A program made the position numbers and the translations under genes. A model generated the notes under the pieces. That model ran no database searches. It was not told the origin of the DNA and was given only the letters and a program-made list of their open reading frames with translations. Below, piece by piece: positions 1-9,640 of a stretch of DNA of 46,390 nt (position 1 is its first letter; each line of letters begins with the position of its first letter). The DNA is taken from the NCBI GenBank assembly GCA_944358355.1, contig CALVQY010000007.1, forward strand, positions 1 to 46,390, read 5' to 3'. The DNA comes from an uncultured Bacilli bacterium. GTDB taxonomy: Bacteria; Bacillota_I; Bacilli_A; RF39; UBA660.

Positions 1-179
1 ATCTGTGTTTCTAAAGGTGCATAAGAGTTAACTGGATTAGCATTTGTTCTTGCTTCTTCCTCTAACTCTTCTTTTTCTTCTTTTGAAATGTTTCCTTTAA
101 TGTAGTACTCTGCTATCTTATTTAGCATGTCTTTAAGTTCATAATCACCTTTTAGTGCATTTTTAAATATCTCATACAT
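1..179 (-). CDS. Small phage tail-end protein, XkdX-like (partial at its 3' end)
   Basis: The visible part begins MYEIFKNALKGDYELKDMLN and is open for 59 codons to the window edge. It starts at an ATG with an AGGAGGG ribosome binding site that overlaps the end of the gene upstream. Short proteins with a glycine-aspartate 'YELKDML' core and a glutamate-rich helix directly follow tail fibre or baseplate genes in many Firmicutes phages, usually just before holin and endolysin. The lysis genes are therefore expected beyond the left edge. Family assignment is by position and general look only. Confidence 0.6.
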   Translation of the reverse strand, partial: MYEIFKNALKGDYELKDMLNKIAEYYIKGNISKEEKEELEEEARTNANPVNSYAPLETQ

Positions 180-181
180 TT

Positions 182-2656
182 TTATCCCTCCTGAATCATA
201 GCAGTTGAGATTTCTGCTAATTTATTGTCTATATATTTCTTTATGTCTAGTGCATAAGTTGTTGATATGTTTGTTGGTATGTTTCCGTTAATTGAAATGT
301 TATTTGTACCATTTAATGTTGTGATTAAATCTGATAAAGTGCCTAGTGGAATTGTTTGTGCTTCTGCTAGCTGATAATAGACAATTGTGTTGTGTGTTTG
401 TAGCCATTGTGTAAAGTCACTTATTGTACTTGCAATATTTTTGTCAATTCTAATAATTAATTGAGTTAAAGAATTGGCTATTCCCTGAATATCATTAGAA
501 TATAAACTATTAGCACTGTTAGCCACAAATTTATCAGATATTACTGTTATATCCTCTAAACTTGTACCAACGTGACCAATAGCAACGGAATAAGTATTAT
601 TTTCTCCTGCTCCACTATTGTAATGATACCAATTCTCACTTCCATTTAAAATTTTTTTACCAACATTCTTAATCAAATTAACATTACCTTGCTTATCAAT
701 AACCAATTTGTCTTTAACTCCATTAGGCAGTTCAACCATTTCGTTACCTTGTAAGTCTATGTCGTAGGTTTGTCCTTGATATGGTTCGTATTCTGTTGCT
801 TGTGGACCTTGTTCTAATTGAAATTTAGCGGTAAAATTAATATTTTCTCCTACATCAGCAATCAAACCAGATTGTACGGTAACTTTATAATCATATATTG
901 ATTTATCTACTGTAAAAGAGAATTCTTTTCTAGTTTGAGAATTGGAGCTTACATAATACACTGTAGGACCTCCGTCTTTTGTTGTAGCATAAATTTGCAA
1001 ATATATATAACCAGCTACGTCTTGAGATATAGTATAAGTTTCACCATCTTCTAAAATATCATTATAGTCTTTATCTCTTACAATTTGAATATAATTAGCC
1101 GTAGGAGTACCAGTTACCGTAATGCTACCATCGGTATTAATGGTTGCTGTTAATCCAGAAGTAGAACGAACAGTAGTATAATCACACAAATTCTTACCGC
1201 ATCTAGTTATCTTATCAAAAGTCAAAGTAGTAATTTCTGATGGATAGCCTGGACTTGGACTAGAGCTCGAACCTACATAAGGTTCGAAATCTGTACCAGC
1301 ACTTCCTTCTTCACATTGTAATTTAATTTTTAAATTATTACATACTACACCTTCGTTACACATTACTTGTATTCCTGTGATATAGCCTTCATTATTTGGA
1401 GAAGTACCAGTCGCAGACATTGTATAATTATTTGTTGGTTGAAGTGTGGTTATTCCTCCTACCTGTGAAGTGGTAGTATCTTGTGTTGTTCCTCCTCTGA
1501 CAGCATATCGTACCATTTCGTTTCCACCTGTAATAGAACCACTCACATAAAAAGATTGAGTTGTGTAATCAATACTAGGTGTATATTTATTTATATCTTT
1601 TAGCACTTTATATGACTTATTAAGATTAGCTGTTGCAGTACCATTAATTGTAATAGTGTTATCCTCACTAAAAGTTATTGTTAGTCCATTGTCGGTTACT
1701 ATAGTATTAACAAACCCAATTTTGTTTTTGCCGATAACAACATCTTGTTGACTAGCACCATCAACTTCAAAATCAAATATTTTATAATCTATAGCATCGT
1801 TTATATTAATCGTTATATCTTTTGTTACATTTTTTGGAACAATCATATCAAGTTCTTCTTGGCTACCGCTTCCACTTCCATTTTGAGCTTCAACATTTAC
1901 TGTTTGATTAGAACCATCTGTTTTGTTAAATGTTATTGGTGTTGTCGTTTTCTCTTTATCAATAATAGGTGTACCTGCTGTTATAGTAGTTATTCCAACT
2001 CCAGCTGGACCAGTATCACCCTTTTCTCCCTGAGGACCTGTTTCACCTTGTATTCCTTGTTCACCTTGAATACCTTGTTCTCCTTGTGGTCCTTGTGGTC
2101 CAATTTCACCTTGTTCTCCAGGTGGACCTGCTGGACCTTGTGGCCCTATAAAATCTCCGTTTTCTAACTTTTGATTAATTTCATCAACTAAATCATTAGC
2201 ATTATCTGTAGCTTGATTAACTTCTTTAATAGATTCACTAACTTGATTTAATCCAGCTTGTAATGCTTGCATATACTGCTCAAATTGACTTGGAGTTATC
2301 TCTTGAGACTCTTCAGCACTAGGATCATAAGAACCACCAATAACTGTGAAATAAGTTGGATAAGGGCTATATCTCAATTCTAACTCTTCATTGCTTATTT
2401 TATAAGCATAGACACCTAATGTGACTATACCACTTGAAGCTAGTACTTCGGCTGGAATACCACATTCATTATTAAGAATAGACATTTGATAAGCTTTACC
2501 ATTTTCTAAAGAGAAAATAGCATTTACTACCAAATCATCAGTATATTCTTCTGATAAGTCAAATGTTATCTTATTAATGTTATACTCGCCCTTATGGACT
2601 TTAACTGTACACTTATCTAATATAGTTACTTTATCTTTAGTTACTTGTACTTGCAT
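182..2656 (-). CDS. Baseplate/tail fibre protein with BppU-like N-terminus and collagen-like repeat
   Basis: This 824-residue virion protein probably sits at the tail tip and binds host glycans. Residues 1-110 resemble the BppU-type N-terminal domain that attaches baseplate proteins. A helical segment (about 120-165) follows, then sixteen Gly-X-Y triplets (about 171-218) that should form a collagen-like triple helix. The remainder holds two related modules (about 300-470 and 490-650). Each begins with a 'GLT-TI' beta region ending in 'GT-TAN' and closes with an 'LQ-E-G---T-(F/Y)EPY-G' motif, suggesting tandem carbohydrate-binding-like domains. The start has an AAAGGAAGTG ribosome binding site. 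It is the last large fibre gene of the late operon; receptor specificity is inferred. Confidence 0.8.
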   Translation of the reverse strand: MQVQVTKDKVTILDKCTVKVHKGEYNINKITFDLSEEYTDDLVVNAIFSLENGKAYQMSILNNECGIPAEVLASSGIVTLGVYAYKISNEELELRYSPYPTYFTVIGGSYDPSAEESQEITPSQFEQYMQALQAGLNQVSESIKEVNQATDNANDLVDEINQKLENGDFIGPQGPAGPPGEQGEIGPQGPQGEQGIQGEQGIQGETGPQGEKGDTGPAGVGITTITAGTPIIDKEKTTTPITFNKTDGSNQTVNVEAQNGSGSGSQEELDMIVPKNVTKDITININDAIDYKIFDFEVDGASQQDVVIGKNKIGFVNTIVTDNGLTITFSEDNTITINGTATANLNKSYKVLKDINKYTPSIDYTTQSFYVSGSITGGNEMVRYAVRGGTTQDTTTSQVGGITTLQPTNNYTMSATGTSPNNEGYITGIQVMCNEGVVCNNLKIKLQCEEGSAGTDFEPYVGSSSSPSPGYPSEITTLTFDKITRCGKNLCDYTTVRSTSGLTATINTDGSITVTGTPTANYIQIVRDKDYNDILEDGETYTISQDVAGYIYLQIYATTKDGGPTVYYVSSNSQTRKEFSFTVDKSIYDYKVTVQSGLIADVGENINFTAKFQLEQGPQATEYEPYQGQTYDIDLQGNEMVELPNGVKDKLVIDKQGNVNLIKNVGKKILNGSENWYHYNSGAGENNTYSVAIGHVGTSLEDITVISDKFVANSANSLYSNDIQGIANSLTQLIIRIDKNIASTISDFTQWLQTHNTIVYYQLAEAQTIPLGTLSDLITTLNGTNNISINGNIPTNISTTYALDIKKYIDNKLAEISTAMIQEG

Positions 2657-2672
2657 TTAATCACTTCCTTTC

Positions 2673-3281
2673 TTATTTTGAATTGATGAGATGTTCTTCA
2701 ACATACCACACCAGTTGGTTTATAGTGTCTCTATCTATTTTCATATTTTCTTTATTAATCCAATGAATAGCAATAAACCCTATGATGTTGCCTTCTTTGT
2801 TGTGTATTGCTATATCGTAAAATGCTCCTACATCTATACTTTTCTTAAAATTATAAGTACTAGGCATAGTTTCTTTTAATTCTTCCAAATCTTTACATAT
2901 AAACTTACCATCTTCTGTAATCCTGTGTATAAATTGAGGCATACAGTTTGTAGGTAAGTTTATACATCTTTGTTGAACAGGTTGATTTCCTGCTTTAAAG
3001 ACCTCGTATGTACAAGAAAACTTGTAAGCTGACCTATAATCGCTATAATGTTCCCCATTATGAAACTCGTAAACATGTATTCTGTCAGCATTAAGTATCT
3101 CTTTAACATACTCTAACTTATTTAAGATTTCTAGATCTAACTTATTTTGCCTAGGTAACATTTTACCAACGTTTGTTTTTTTGAAATATTGATTTAGATA
3201 TTGCTTGCAAAAGAATAAACTTATTATGATAAATGCTATAAACTGCCCTATATCTTTTGCCAAATTAATTATCTCATTCAT
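2673..3281 (-). CDS. Membrane-anchored GAF-like phage protein
   Basis: This protein of 202 residues has one hydrophobic segment (about 12-25) near its N-terminus, followed by a soluble domain. The domain carries a GAF-like pattern: 'RIHVYEFHNGEH' on a strand, a long helix-strand region, and a C-terminal 'DIAIHNKEGNIIGFIAIHW' strand pair. GAF domains usually bind small molecules or mediate dimerisation. Proteins of this general type occur in some phages but their role is unknown. It lies between fibre genes in the late operon and has a perfect AAGGAGG ribosome binding site, so it is made with the virion or lysis proteins. The N-terminus should insert in the host membrane. Confidence 0.6.
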   Translation of the reverse strand: MNEIINLAKDIGQFIAFIIISLFFCKQYLNQYFKKTNVGKMLPRQNKLDLEILNKLEYVKEILNADRIHVYEFHNGEHYSDYRSAYKFSCTYEVFKAGNQPVQQRCINLPTNCMPQFIHRITEDGKFICKDLEELKETMPSTYNFKKSIDVGAFYDIAIHNKEGNIIGFIAIHWINKENMKIDRDTINQLVWYVEEHLINSK

Positions 3282-3290
3282 TGTTCCTCC

Positions 3291-3659
3291 TTAACTTACT
3301 AAATTTTGATTGTAATAATTTGTTTTTACATACACAGCTACACATTGCAAAGTCGCTTGCAAATCAGAAGAGTGATAACTTTTTATATAAGCTTGTACTC
3401 CTGTTCCGTACCTAGAATAAGTTACCTGCCATTGGTCAGAATAGCCATTCTCTAGTGGCAATACACCCAATAATGTATAACCACTCGGTGTATGAATCTG
3501 CCCTACACTCGCAGAGACATTGGCATTAGCGCCTATGTAAACTGGCAATGAAAAATGTTGAAATTTAAACAAACTATTAACATTTTTTTTAAAATTTTCA
3601 TATCTTGGAATATTAGGGTCTAATATCTTTCCAGATCCATCTTTTAATACTTCATTCAT
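3291..3659 (-). CDS. Small modular tail fibre tip protein (cassette A)
   Basis: A 122-residue protein whose first 20 or so residues (VLKDGSGKILDPNIPRYE) match those of the next gene upstream (3,691-4,065). The remainder is unrelated: beta-rich with aromatic residues (FQHFSLPVYIG, TYSRYGTGVQAYIKSYHS). A shared short attachment segment plus a variable C-terminus is typical of exchangeable receptor-binding tips. The ribosome binding site before the ATG is weak. Function is inferred from layout and position. Confidence 0.6.
   Translation of the reverse strand: MNEVLKDGSGKILDPNIPRYENFKKNVNSLFKFQHFSLPVYIGANANVSASVGQIHTPSGYTLLGVLPLENGYSDQWQVTYSRYGTGVQAYIKSYHSSDLQATLQCVAVYVKTNYYNQNLVS
3595..3633. 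repeat. 39-bp direct repeat, copy A (fibre cassette)
   Basis: Identical to 3,998-4,036 except for one base. It encodes the shared ILDPNIPRYE segment of the two small fibre genes. Near-identity at DNA level suggests recent duplication or use as a recombination site. Confidence 0.85.
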
Positions 3660-3690
3660 ATTTTTTGCTTTTTAGCTTAACTATGAGTAA

Positions 3691-4065
3691 TTAATAACCA
3701 ACTGATATCCAATTAACCTTTTGTGTCCAACCAGCGCTAAAAGCTCCGTTTTTGCTATGGACATAAACAGAAGCGTGTTCAGTCGTAATGTTTGTGATTT
3801 TTGCATTTTCGTCTAGCTCGGCTAATTCGTTATTTGTTCCATTTAATGTAAGCAGAACATTTGGAACATTATTGTATGTTGTTGGGAACGTTATATTTGT
3901 ACTCATGACATTTGGATTAACGTAAGTTGCTTGAACTGTACCCCAACAAATTTTTAAAGTCCCAATTTGAATATAATTACTGCTTGGCACTACTAATTTT
4001 TCATATCTTGGAATATTAGGATCTAATATCTTTCCATTCTTGTCTTTTAGTACAATATTACTCAT
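3691..4065 (-). CDS. Small modular tail fibre tip protein (cassette B)
   Basis: The protein has 124 residues if started at the ATG at 4,065, which has AAAGAGG at proper spacing; an in-frame GTG at 4,071 lies too close to that site. The first residues (VLKDKNGKILDPNIPRYE) match the neighbouring cassette A. The C-terminal part (about 25-124) is beta-rich with a 'FPTTYNNVPNVLLTLNG' strand and a 'GWTQKVNWISVGY' ending, resembling H-type-lectin-like or fibre tip domains. It is probably a receptor-binding tip. The leader upstream contains the G10 tract. Confidence 0.62.
   Translation of the reverse strand: MSNIVLKDKNGKILDPNIPRYEKLVVPSSNYIQIGTLKICWGTVQATYVNPNVMSTNITFPTTYNNVPNVLLTLNGTNNELAELDENAKITNITTEHASVYVHSKNGAFSAGWTQKVNWISVGY
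3998..4036. repeat. 39-bp direct repeat, copy B (fibre cassette)
   Basis: Partner of 3,595-3,633, differing at one base. Both lie at the 5' end of small fibre genes in the same orientation, 403 bp apart, so recombination between them would remove one variable tip. Confidence 0.85.
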
Positions 4066-4113
4066 AGCCACACCTCTTTAAAAGAGAGAGAAAATTAAGC
4101 CTTTTCCTCATTT

Positions 4114-4176
4114 TCAAAGAGAAATTAAGCAGTAAGCTCCCCCCCCCCATGTAACATATTGTAAACTTTTTTTCAT
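4114..4176 (-). CDS. Very short ORF read through a G10 tract (possible phase-variable leader or remnant)
   Basis: With ten Gs, an ATG at 4,176 (upstream AAAGGAAAGTG) gives the 20-residue MKKSLQYVTWGGGAYCLISL and then a stop. With eleven Gs the frame would continue to a stop overlapping the start of the next fibre gene at 4,065. With nine it would stop after 16 codons. It is either a leader whose length is set by the tract or the remains of a longer fibre gene. No homologue is recognised. Confidence 0.4.
   Translation of the reverse strand: MKKSLQYVTWGGGAYCLISL
4139..4148. repeat. Homopolymer tract: ten C (ten G on the coding strand)
   Basis: A run of ten identical G:C pairs in very AT-rich DNA, between fibre genes and inside a translatable frame. 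Such tracts are classic slipped-strand mutation sites in surface-specificity genes. Confidence 0.9.
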
Positions 4177-4195
4177 TATTATCACTTTCCTTTCT

Positions 4196-4369
4196 TTAAT
4201 CGCTTTCTGCAATTGCTTGCTCTAACTCTTCGTCTGTACAAGTGCCTTGATAAACACCTTGTATTACTGCTTCTCTTAGTTGATTCATATCCTCTGCAGT
4301 TACTTTATTTGTTTCTGCAACAGAAGGATTTGTATTTAAATTTTCTTTTTCATCATATATTTCTATCAA
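4196..4369 (-). CDS. Small tail-associated protein with TTG start
   Basis: A 57-residue ORF starting at TTG 4,369, immediately after the stop codon of the large fibre gene and placed behind an AGGTGG ribosome binding site. The sequence includes 'NPSVAETNKVTAEDMNQLRE', a pattern often seen near the N-terminus of phage tail fibre proteins ('NKVTAEDMN'), and ends in an acidic helix. It may be a stand-alone attachment segment or a chaperone for the fibre. Confidence 0.6.
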   Translation of the reverse strand: MIEIYDEKENLNTNPSVAETNKVTAEDMNQLREAVIQGVYQGTCTDEELEQAIAESD

Positions 4370-6340
4370 TTAAACCACCTCCATTTTTTGCCTAATTGCA
4401 TAATATTTATTTAATTCTAAATTTGATAAATCTATTGTCTGATATGTAATAGTCTTGTCGTTAGAAACTATTTCTGCATTATTCATTAACTTATCTATGT
4501 ATAAACCAAATGCTACAGTAGTAGATGTTTCTGTAGTGTTTTCTTTATCATAAGAAACCTCTTTATTGCTACCATCTTGATAATTAATTATTACTTTGTT
4601 ATACAATTTAGCGCTATCATAACTATCATCTGTATTGATAGCATTATTTAGATAACTACTAGCCTCTTGATTTAGTACTTGAGTAGCATTGTTTCTATCT
4701 GCTACTTGCAGTACGTTTATGAAATTTAAGAACATTGTTTCATAGATATTTTTTTGAGTAACGTTTGTATCTGCTATCATTGTTAAATTAGTCTCAGATA
4801 ATAGGTTTTTGCTAGTTAAATCAATGTTATTTAAATATGTGTTAGGTACTTCTACTGTAGATACCGTAGTATTGTTATTTATCGTCTTATTATAGAGATT
4901 TCTAGCAAACACTAGACTGTCATTTGAATAAATTTCTGCACTGTTTGGTATTAGAGCATTAGTATTTATATAAGGCTCTCCGCTATAATTAGAAGCATTA
5001 TAGTTTTCTTTAACTAATATCTGATTCCAGTATGCTTCTGTAAACGTTGTTTTTGTTATAAAACCATTAACTAAGTTAAAATTAGATTTTACAAAGAAAT
5101 ATTCAGACCTAAACCTAAAAGGCTTCTGGCTTGCTATAAGTTTTGGATTCCACTTATTTTTATATCTAAAATAATAAAAATCTCCTATTTCGTCTTGGTC
5201 GTCATCTTTGCAGTAAAGAACATAAAGTTCGTTATTGTTTACACTAAGATAAATACCTCTTGTATATATATAATCTGCTTCGCCTAATTTTTCTAAAAAA
5301 ACTTCTTCTAATTTATTATTTGAAATGGTGTATTTATACAATCCTATATATTTATCTTCAATAACCCCACTATTTCCCCAAGTTTCATTTGAAAGAACGA
5401 AGTAAACAATGTCATCATTAATAAAATAGCATTGATTGTTGAAAACAATAGAGTCAATATATAATCCTTTAGAGGTTATTGTTTTTCTATTCCAAGATGA
5501 TTCACTATAATTTTGAGAATATAAATATATCGGTTGATTTAAACTATTTGAAGTTCCAGTAGCTATTATTTTAAAAGTTACATTATCATTACTATCAAAT
5601 GTAGCAACAGCTCCTCCATAAACAATACCTTCATTGCTAATATTAAGTGGTGTGCTTTGAAATTTCCATTCATTTTCACTACCTACATTTATTTTTAAAT
5701 CAATACATCCAACTGCATCATAATCTAACGAATTACTTATATTATTAGACCTTGCTCCCACTAAAAAGTAATGAGAAGAATTAGGATTCTTAGTTAGATA
5801 TTTACAATAAAAATTAAAATAATTAGATGGAAATATATATGATTTTTGTAAAGTAAGAATATAATCATTATTTATTTGCTGAGTAAAATTATTAAGCATT
5901 ATAAATCTTTTTTGACTTGTTTGCACATCTTGTTCATTGTCATAGGAATAAACAGCATCATCAACTGCAAAAAAATTCCCATCAGAAGACACTTGCATTT
6001 GTTGTATATATCTTAATTTAGTACCATTACTATAAGTTTCGTACAACTTTATCGGCTTGAACTTCTCATTTAACAAATATATAAATCCAGAAGAATTTTC
6101 TTTTGCATTCACGTTATAATATCCACCATACAAAACAGTAAAATTACTTGTATTTTCGCTAGGAGCTATTAGTCCTTCTATTCTCATAGAAGTCCATGTT
6201 CCACCATTTGGCAAGAAATTTATCCACTCACTTCTAGAAATTTCATCAATAGACTTAAATATCTCCTCAGTAGTACCCTTCTCGTTAGGCAACTTACCTA
6301 TTAAGTAATCAAATAATGCTTGTTTAAATTCGTCTGTCAT
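4370..6340 (-). CDS. Large tail fibre/baseplate protein, candidate receptor-binding protein
   Basis: The protein has 656 residues. A short N-terminal region (MTDEFKQALFDYLIGKLPNE) precedes a long beta-rich middle (about 50-430) with repeated aromatic strand patterns of the kind found in beta-propeller or fibre repeats. The C-terminal third (about 470-656) is asparagine/threonine-rich and includes 'NTYLNNIDLTSKNLL' and a final helix-strand unit. It follows the tail hub gene, where the fibre or upper baseplate protein is expected. It has a GGAGGG ribosome binding site. No enzymatic motif is visible; receptor binding is inferred. Confidence 0.65.
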   Translation of the reverse strand: MTDEFKQALFDYLIGKLPNEKGTTEEIFKSIDEISRSEWINFLPNGGTWTSMRIEGLIAPSENTSNFTVLYGGYYNVNAKENSSGFIYLLNEKFKPIKLYETYSNGTKLRYIQQMQVSSDGNFFAVDDAVYSYDNEQDVQTSQKRFIMLNNFTQQINNDYILTLQKSYIFPSNYFNFYCKYLTKNPNSSHYFLVGARSNNISNSLDYDAVGCIDLKINVGSENEWKFQSTPLNISNEGIVYGGAVATFDSNDNVTFKIIATGTSNSLNQPIYLYSQNYSESSWNRKTITSKGLYIDSIVFNNQCYFINDDIVYFVLSNETWGNSGVIEDKYIGLYKYTISNNKLEEVFLEKLGEADYIYTRGIYLSVNNNELYVLYCKDDDQDEIGDFYYFRYKNKWNPKLIASQKPFRFRSEYFFVKSNFNLVNGFITKTTFTEAYWNQILVKENYNASNYSGEPYINTNALIPNSAEIYSNDSLVFARNLYNKTINNNTTVSTVEVPNTYLNNIDLTSKNLLSETNLTMIADTNVTQKNIYETMFLNFINVLQVADRNNATQVLNQEASSYLNNAINTDDSYDSAKLYNKVIINYQDGSNKEVSYDKENTTETSTTVAFGLYIDKLMNNAEIVSNDKTITYQTIDLSNLELNKYYAIRQKMEVV

Positions 6341-6350
6341 AGTTACCCTC

Positions 6351-7835
6351 CTAACTTACTAAAGGCATCTCTAAGCCTGATTCTAATGTGTTGTCGCCAG
6401 TTATCTCTAACTCTGTTATTTGCAAGTTACTGAATATGATATTAGCTGTATTTTCGATATCTACGTTACGAGCTATGTACTCACCTTGTGAGATGTTTCC
6501 ATTGGCTTTAGCTCTTTGGTTATCGAAATAGTTAAGCTCATTTTCTGTATCGAAGTTATTGCTTAACTCATACTCATATCTCGTTTGAATAAAATCGCCT
6601 GCTTGAAGAACATTAGTGTTTTTTGTTTTAACTAAATACTCTGCATTTATGTGTGTAACAGGAGAACTAAACTGATACTTGCCACCTAATTTAAGGAAAT
6701 CAGTACTAGCAGTAATGTTTATAGTTAATTCTGCATTACCGTTATACTTAATATAGGTTTTACCAACTGACTGAAGTTCGCTTGAACTAGTTACATCAGT
6801 TCTATTCTCATAACGTGAAATAGTACCATTTCTACCCAAATTGTTTTGAAGCCTTTGAATTTCTGGAGTGTTATAAGTTATTTCTCTGCCTTGAACTATA
6901 GCAGTATAGTTAACAGTGATCTCAGAACCTGAAGAAAAAGTATCGTTAGAGTCTAATTGGTTACTTGCTACTTCATAATAAAAATCGGCTGTTATACCGA
7001 TTTCTTTTTCATCTTTCGTAGCGAATGTTTTTGATACACCATCTACCTCAATTGAATTGATTTTACCTATTAACTGCTCTAGCACGAAGGAAGTATCATA
7101 TCCATTCGTTATTACTGTATTAGTAGTAGAAATATTAGCAAAAACTTGATCTGAAGTTATTATCTGCTTATTACGATAATCTGTAGTTGAATAATCGTAA
7201 GTAATATCCTCTATCTTATTAACTGTGCAATATTCTTTAGTAACCTCTATAGTACCTAAATTTTCTAATAATTCAGGGCTATAAAAATCAATTGCAGTAG
7301 TATTTTCATCAACCATATGAGTGCCCCAACGAGTACCACTAATTTGAGACAAGTATTGAAAAACATCATAAGGAGCTTTATCTAGTGTAGAATAGGCTCC
7401 TATAACAGAATTTTCACTATATGGTATATTTATATTACCTTCAACAAATCCATAGTCAGAGATACTGCTAATTACTTGTGTGATAGCTTCTCTAACAGTC
7501 TTATCTGAGATAACATAGTCAAGAGTAGTACCCTCACTTAATAAAGTGCTAGGATCAAGTATTTGAACACTACAGTAATGTGGTTTAAACGGATTCAATT
7601 CCATGTCTGCAGTGTTCTTTACTATACCAGTAAAATACAATTCTCCATCTTTTAAAATCTTACATTTAGAATAATCTTCCGGGAAATAATACTCTTCAAG
7701 TAATTTATTAGTACCTTTCCAACTTTTAGGATAAACACGGCTTAATTCTATTGAACTCGGGTTCATAAACTCTTCTTTAATAGTGAAATTAGAGTCACAT
7801 ACTACTTCTTCATCATCAATAAATATTTGAAACAT
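6351..7835 (-). CDS. Tail hub / tail-associated structural protein
   Basis: This 494-residue protein lies directly downstream of the tape measure and overlaps its stop by one base (TAATG). The N-terminus (MFQIFIDDEEVVCDSNFTIKEE) and the 'NPSSIELSRVYPKSWKG' strand region resemble baseplate hub proteins. A middle part with 'ITQVISSISDYGFVEGNINIPY' matches the region common in Tal/hub proteins. No separate distal tail gene is seen between it and the tape measure, so this protein may combine those roles. It is not long enough to include an obvious peptidoglycan hydrolase domain. Confidence 0.6.
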   Translation of the reverse strand: MFQIFIDDEEVVCDSNFTIKEEFMNPSSIELSRVYPKSWKGTNKLLEEYYFPEDYSKCKILKDGELYFTGIVKNTADMELNPFKPHYCSVQILDPSTLLSEGTTLDYVISDKTVREAITQVISSISDYGFVEGNINIPYSENSVIGAYSTLDKAPYDVFQYLSQISGTRWGTHMVDENTTAIDFYSPELLENLGTIEVTKEYCTVNKIEDITYDYSTTDYRNKQIITSDQVFANISTTNTVITNGYDTSFVLEQLIGKINSIEVDGVSKTFATKDEKEIGITADFYYEVASNQLDSNDTFSSGSEITVNYTAIVQGREITYNTPEIQRLQNNLGRNGTISRYENRTDVTSSSELQSVGKTYIKYNGNAELTINITASTDFLKLGGKYQFSSPVTHINAEYLVKTKNTNVLQAGDFIQTRYEYELSNNFDTENELNYFDNQRAKANGNISQGEYIARNVDIENTANIIFSNLQITELEITGDNTLESGLEMPLVS

Positions 7836-9640
7836 TATTTACCACCACCATAGTTATAAGCATTTTTGGCACCGCCAGAAAATGTTTTGATGTCTCTTAC
7901 AAAAGCTTTACCAAATTTATTAACGTCCATGTCTGCAATTATTGTTATATTAGGTTGGAAGTTATTGCCATAGCCACCAATAGCGGGGTTATATTTTTTT
8001 GGTACAACTGCCTCTCCTTCGTGTAAGTAAGCTAGTCCTTCACGAGCTATGTAGTTAGTACCTACATTTAATGTTGGTATTTGTGGAACAGGTAAAGGAT
8101 TTTGTTTCCATAGTCCTTTGAAAGGAGCAACTCCTAAAATATCTATGTTTCTAATGAAGTTTAAAATACCATTTATTGTGTCAAACGGTATTCTTATTAC
8201 TTTATTAATACCTTTAATAATTGCATTAACTATAGTTTTAAATACTCCGGCAATACCTTCTACTACACCAGTAAAAATCTTACCACCATCGCTAAATAAA
8301 CCTAAGATACCGTTCCAAACAGTAGTTGCGACATTCTTAATAGTGTTCCACGCAGTTGAAAAGATAGACACTATCGTATTTACTACTGTTTGAATAACGT
8401 TCCATAGATTTGTAAATATTCCAGAAACAAAGTTAAATACGTTCTGGAACACACCCATAATAAAAGAGCCTACTGACTGTATAGCTCCCCATATGGCATT
8501 TATAACGGTCATTACACCTTCTCTAAACCACTCACATTTATTCCATAGAACAACTATGATAGCGATTAGAGCTACGATAGCAATAACTATTAAGCTAATT
8601 GGATTCATGTTCATAACTGCATTTAATGCACCTTGAGCTACTGTCATTAATTTAGTAACTACATTCCAAGACTTAATTATTGTGACGAGAGATTTGATAC
8701 CACTCCCGACTTTAATTAATGTGCCAATTATAGAAACTACTGGTCCAATAGCCATAGCAATGCCTGCTAAAATTAATACAACCCGTTTACCATTTTCATC
8801 TAAGTTAGCAAACCAATTTGCAAGTTTAGTAAAACCGTTGACAGCCTCTGTTACAAATGGCAATAAGCTCTCAGTCATACTACCTAAAGCGCTGTTAAAC
8901 GCATCTTTTAATGATGAGATTTTACCATTCGTCGTCTGTGAAGCTTTATCCATTGATTGATAGAATGTTCCACCTTCGGAAGTAGCAGTTTGAAATGCAC
9001 CTGCTATTTCTTTAAATGATACACCACCTGCAGAAACCCTATCTCGTAAATCTCCCATACTTTCGCCTGTTTTTTCAGCGATTATAGTTAATGGATTAAA
9101 GCCTTGATCTATCATTTGATTAATATCTTCCATGCTTGCTCTACCACTTGCACTAATTTGTGAAAATGCTAATGTTAAACTATCCATTTTATTAGCATCA
9201 CCCATTGCTATATCACCAAGCATATTAAGATACTTCAAGCTATCATCTGCACTTATGCCAAAAGCCATCATCTTTTGAGTAGCTTTAACTAAATCAGTTG
9301 CTTCATATGGTGTTGTATTAGCCATTTCCTTTAAAGTGTCTAATAGTTTTTGTGCTTCTTGCTGGTTGCCTCCTAATAAGGTAGTTAAATTAGCCAAATA
9401 AGATTCCATTGTTGCATTATATTTAACTCCTGCAGTGGCTAATGCTGTAAGTGGTGCAGTAACACCAATACTCATTTTAGTGCCAAAAGATGTAAATTTC
9501 TTAGATAAAGTATCAGAACTCTTCGATAAGTTGCTTATAGTTCTTTCTGCTTCATTGCCATCTAACGATACTTTATAAGTTATCTCTCCATCTGCAAATC
9601 TCTGAATATCAAGTTTTAAGTAATCATTCTTTACTTTCAC
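7835..9640 (-). CDS. Tail tape measure protein
   Basis: This 601-residue protein sets tail length. It carries the conserved N-terminal tape-measure region, including 'ANTTPYEATDLVKATQKMMAFG' and 'SASGRASMEDINQMIDQG' (about 85-200). Hydrophobic segments follow (about 285-310 and 345-370), then tryptophan-containing amphipathic repeats (about 380-450) such as 'VWNGILGLF'. The start drawn is GTG 9,640, overlapping the end of the upstream gene. AAG at 9,631 (giving NDYLKLDIQRFADG) is an alternative but its upstream AGGTGA is weak. The 'LDIQRFADG' motif near the start recurs at the N-termini of Gram-positive phage structural proteins. The short length implies a short tail. Confidence 0.9.
   Translation of the reverse strand: MKVKNDYLKLDIQRFADGEITYKVSLDGNEAERTISNLSKSSDTLSKKFTSFGTKMSIGVTAPLTALATAGVKYNATMESYLANLTTLLGGNQQEAQKLLDTLKEMANTTPYEATDLVKATQKMMAFGISADDSLKYLNMLGDIAMGDANKMDSLTLAFSQISASGRASMEDINQMIDQGFNPLTIIAEKTGESMGDLRDRVSAGGVSFKEIAGAFQTATSEGGTFYQSMDKASQTTNGKISSLKDAFNSALGSMTESLLPFVTEAVNGFTKLANWFANLDENGKRVVLILAGIAMAIGPVVSIIGTLIKVGSGIKSLVTIIKSWNVVTKLMTVAQGALNAVMNMNPISLIVIAIVALIAIIVVLWNKCEWFREGVMTVINAIWGAIQSVGSFIMGVFQNVFNFVSGIFTNLWNVIQTVVNTIVSIFSTAWNTIKNVATTVWNGILGLFSDGGKIFTGVVEGIAGVFKTIVNAIIKGINKVIRIPFDTINGILNFIRNIDILGVAPFKGLWKQNPLPVPQIPTLNVGTNYIAREGLAYLHEGEAVVPKKYNPAIGGYGNNFQPNITIIADMDVNKFGKAFVRDIKTFSGGAKNAYNYGGGK

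Noticed and set aside
1745..2167. Plus-strand ORF rich in Cys, Trp and Ser opposite the collagen-like gene
   Set aside because: It is the complement of the Gly-X-Y repeat coding region; no ribosome binding site and no sensible domain.
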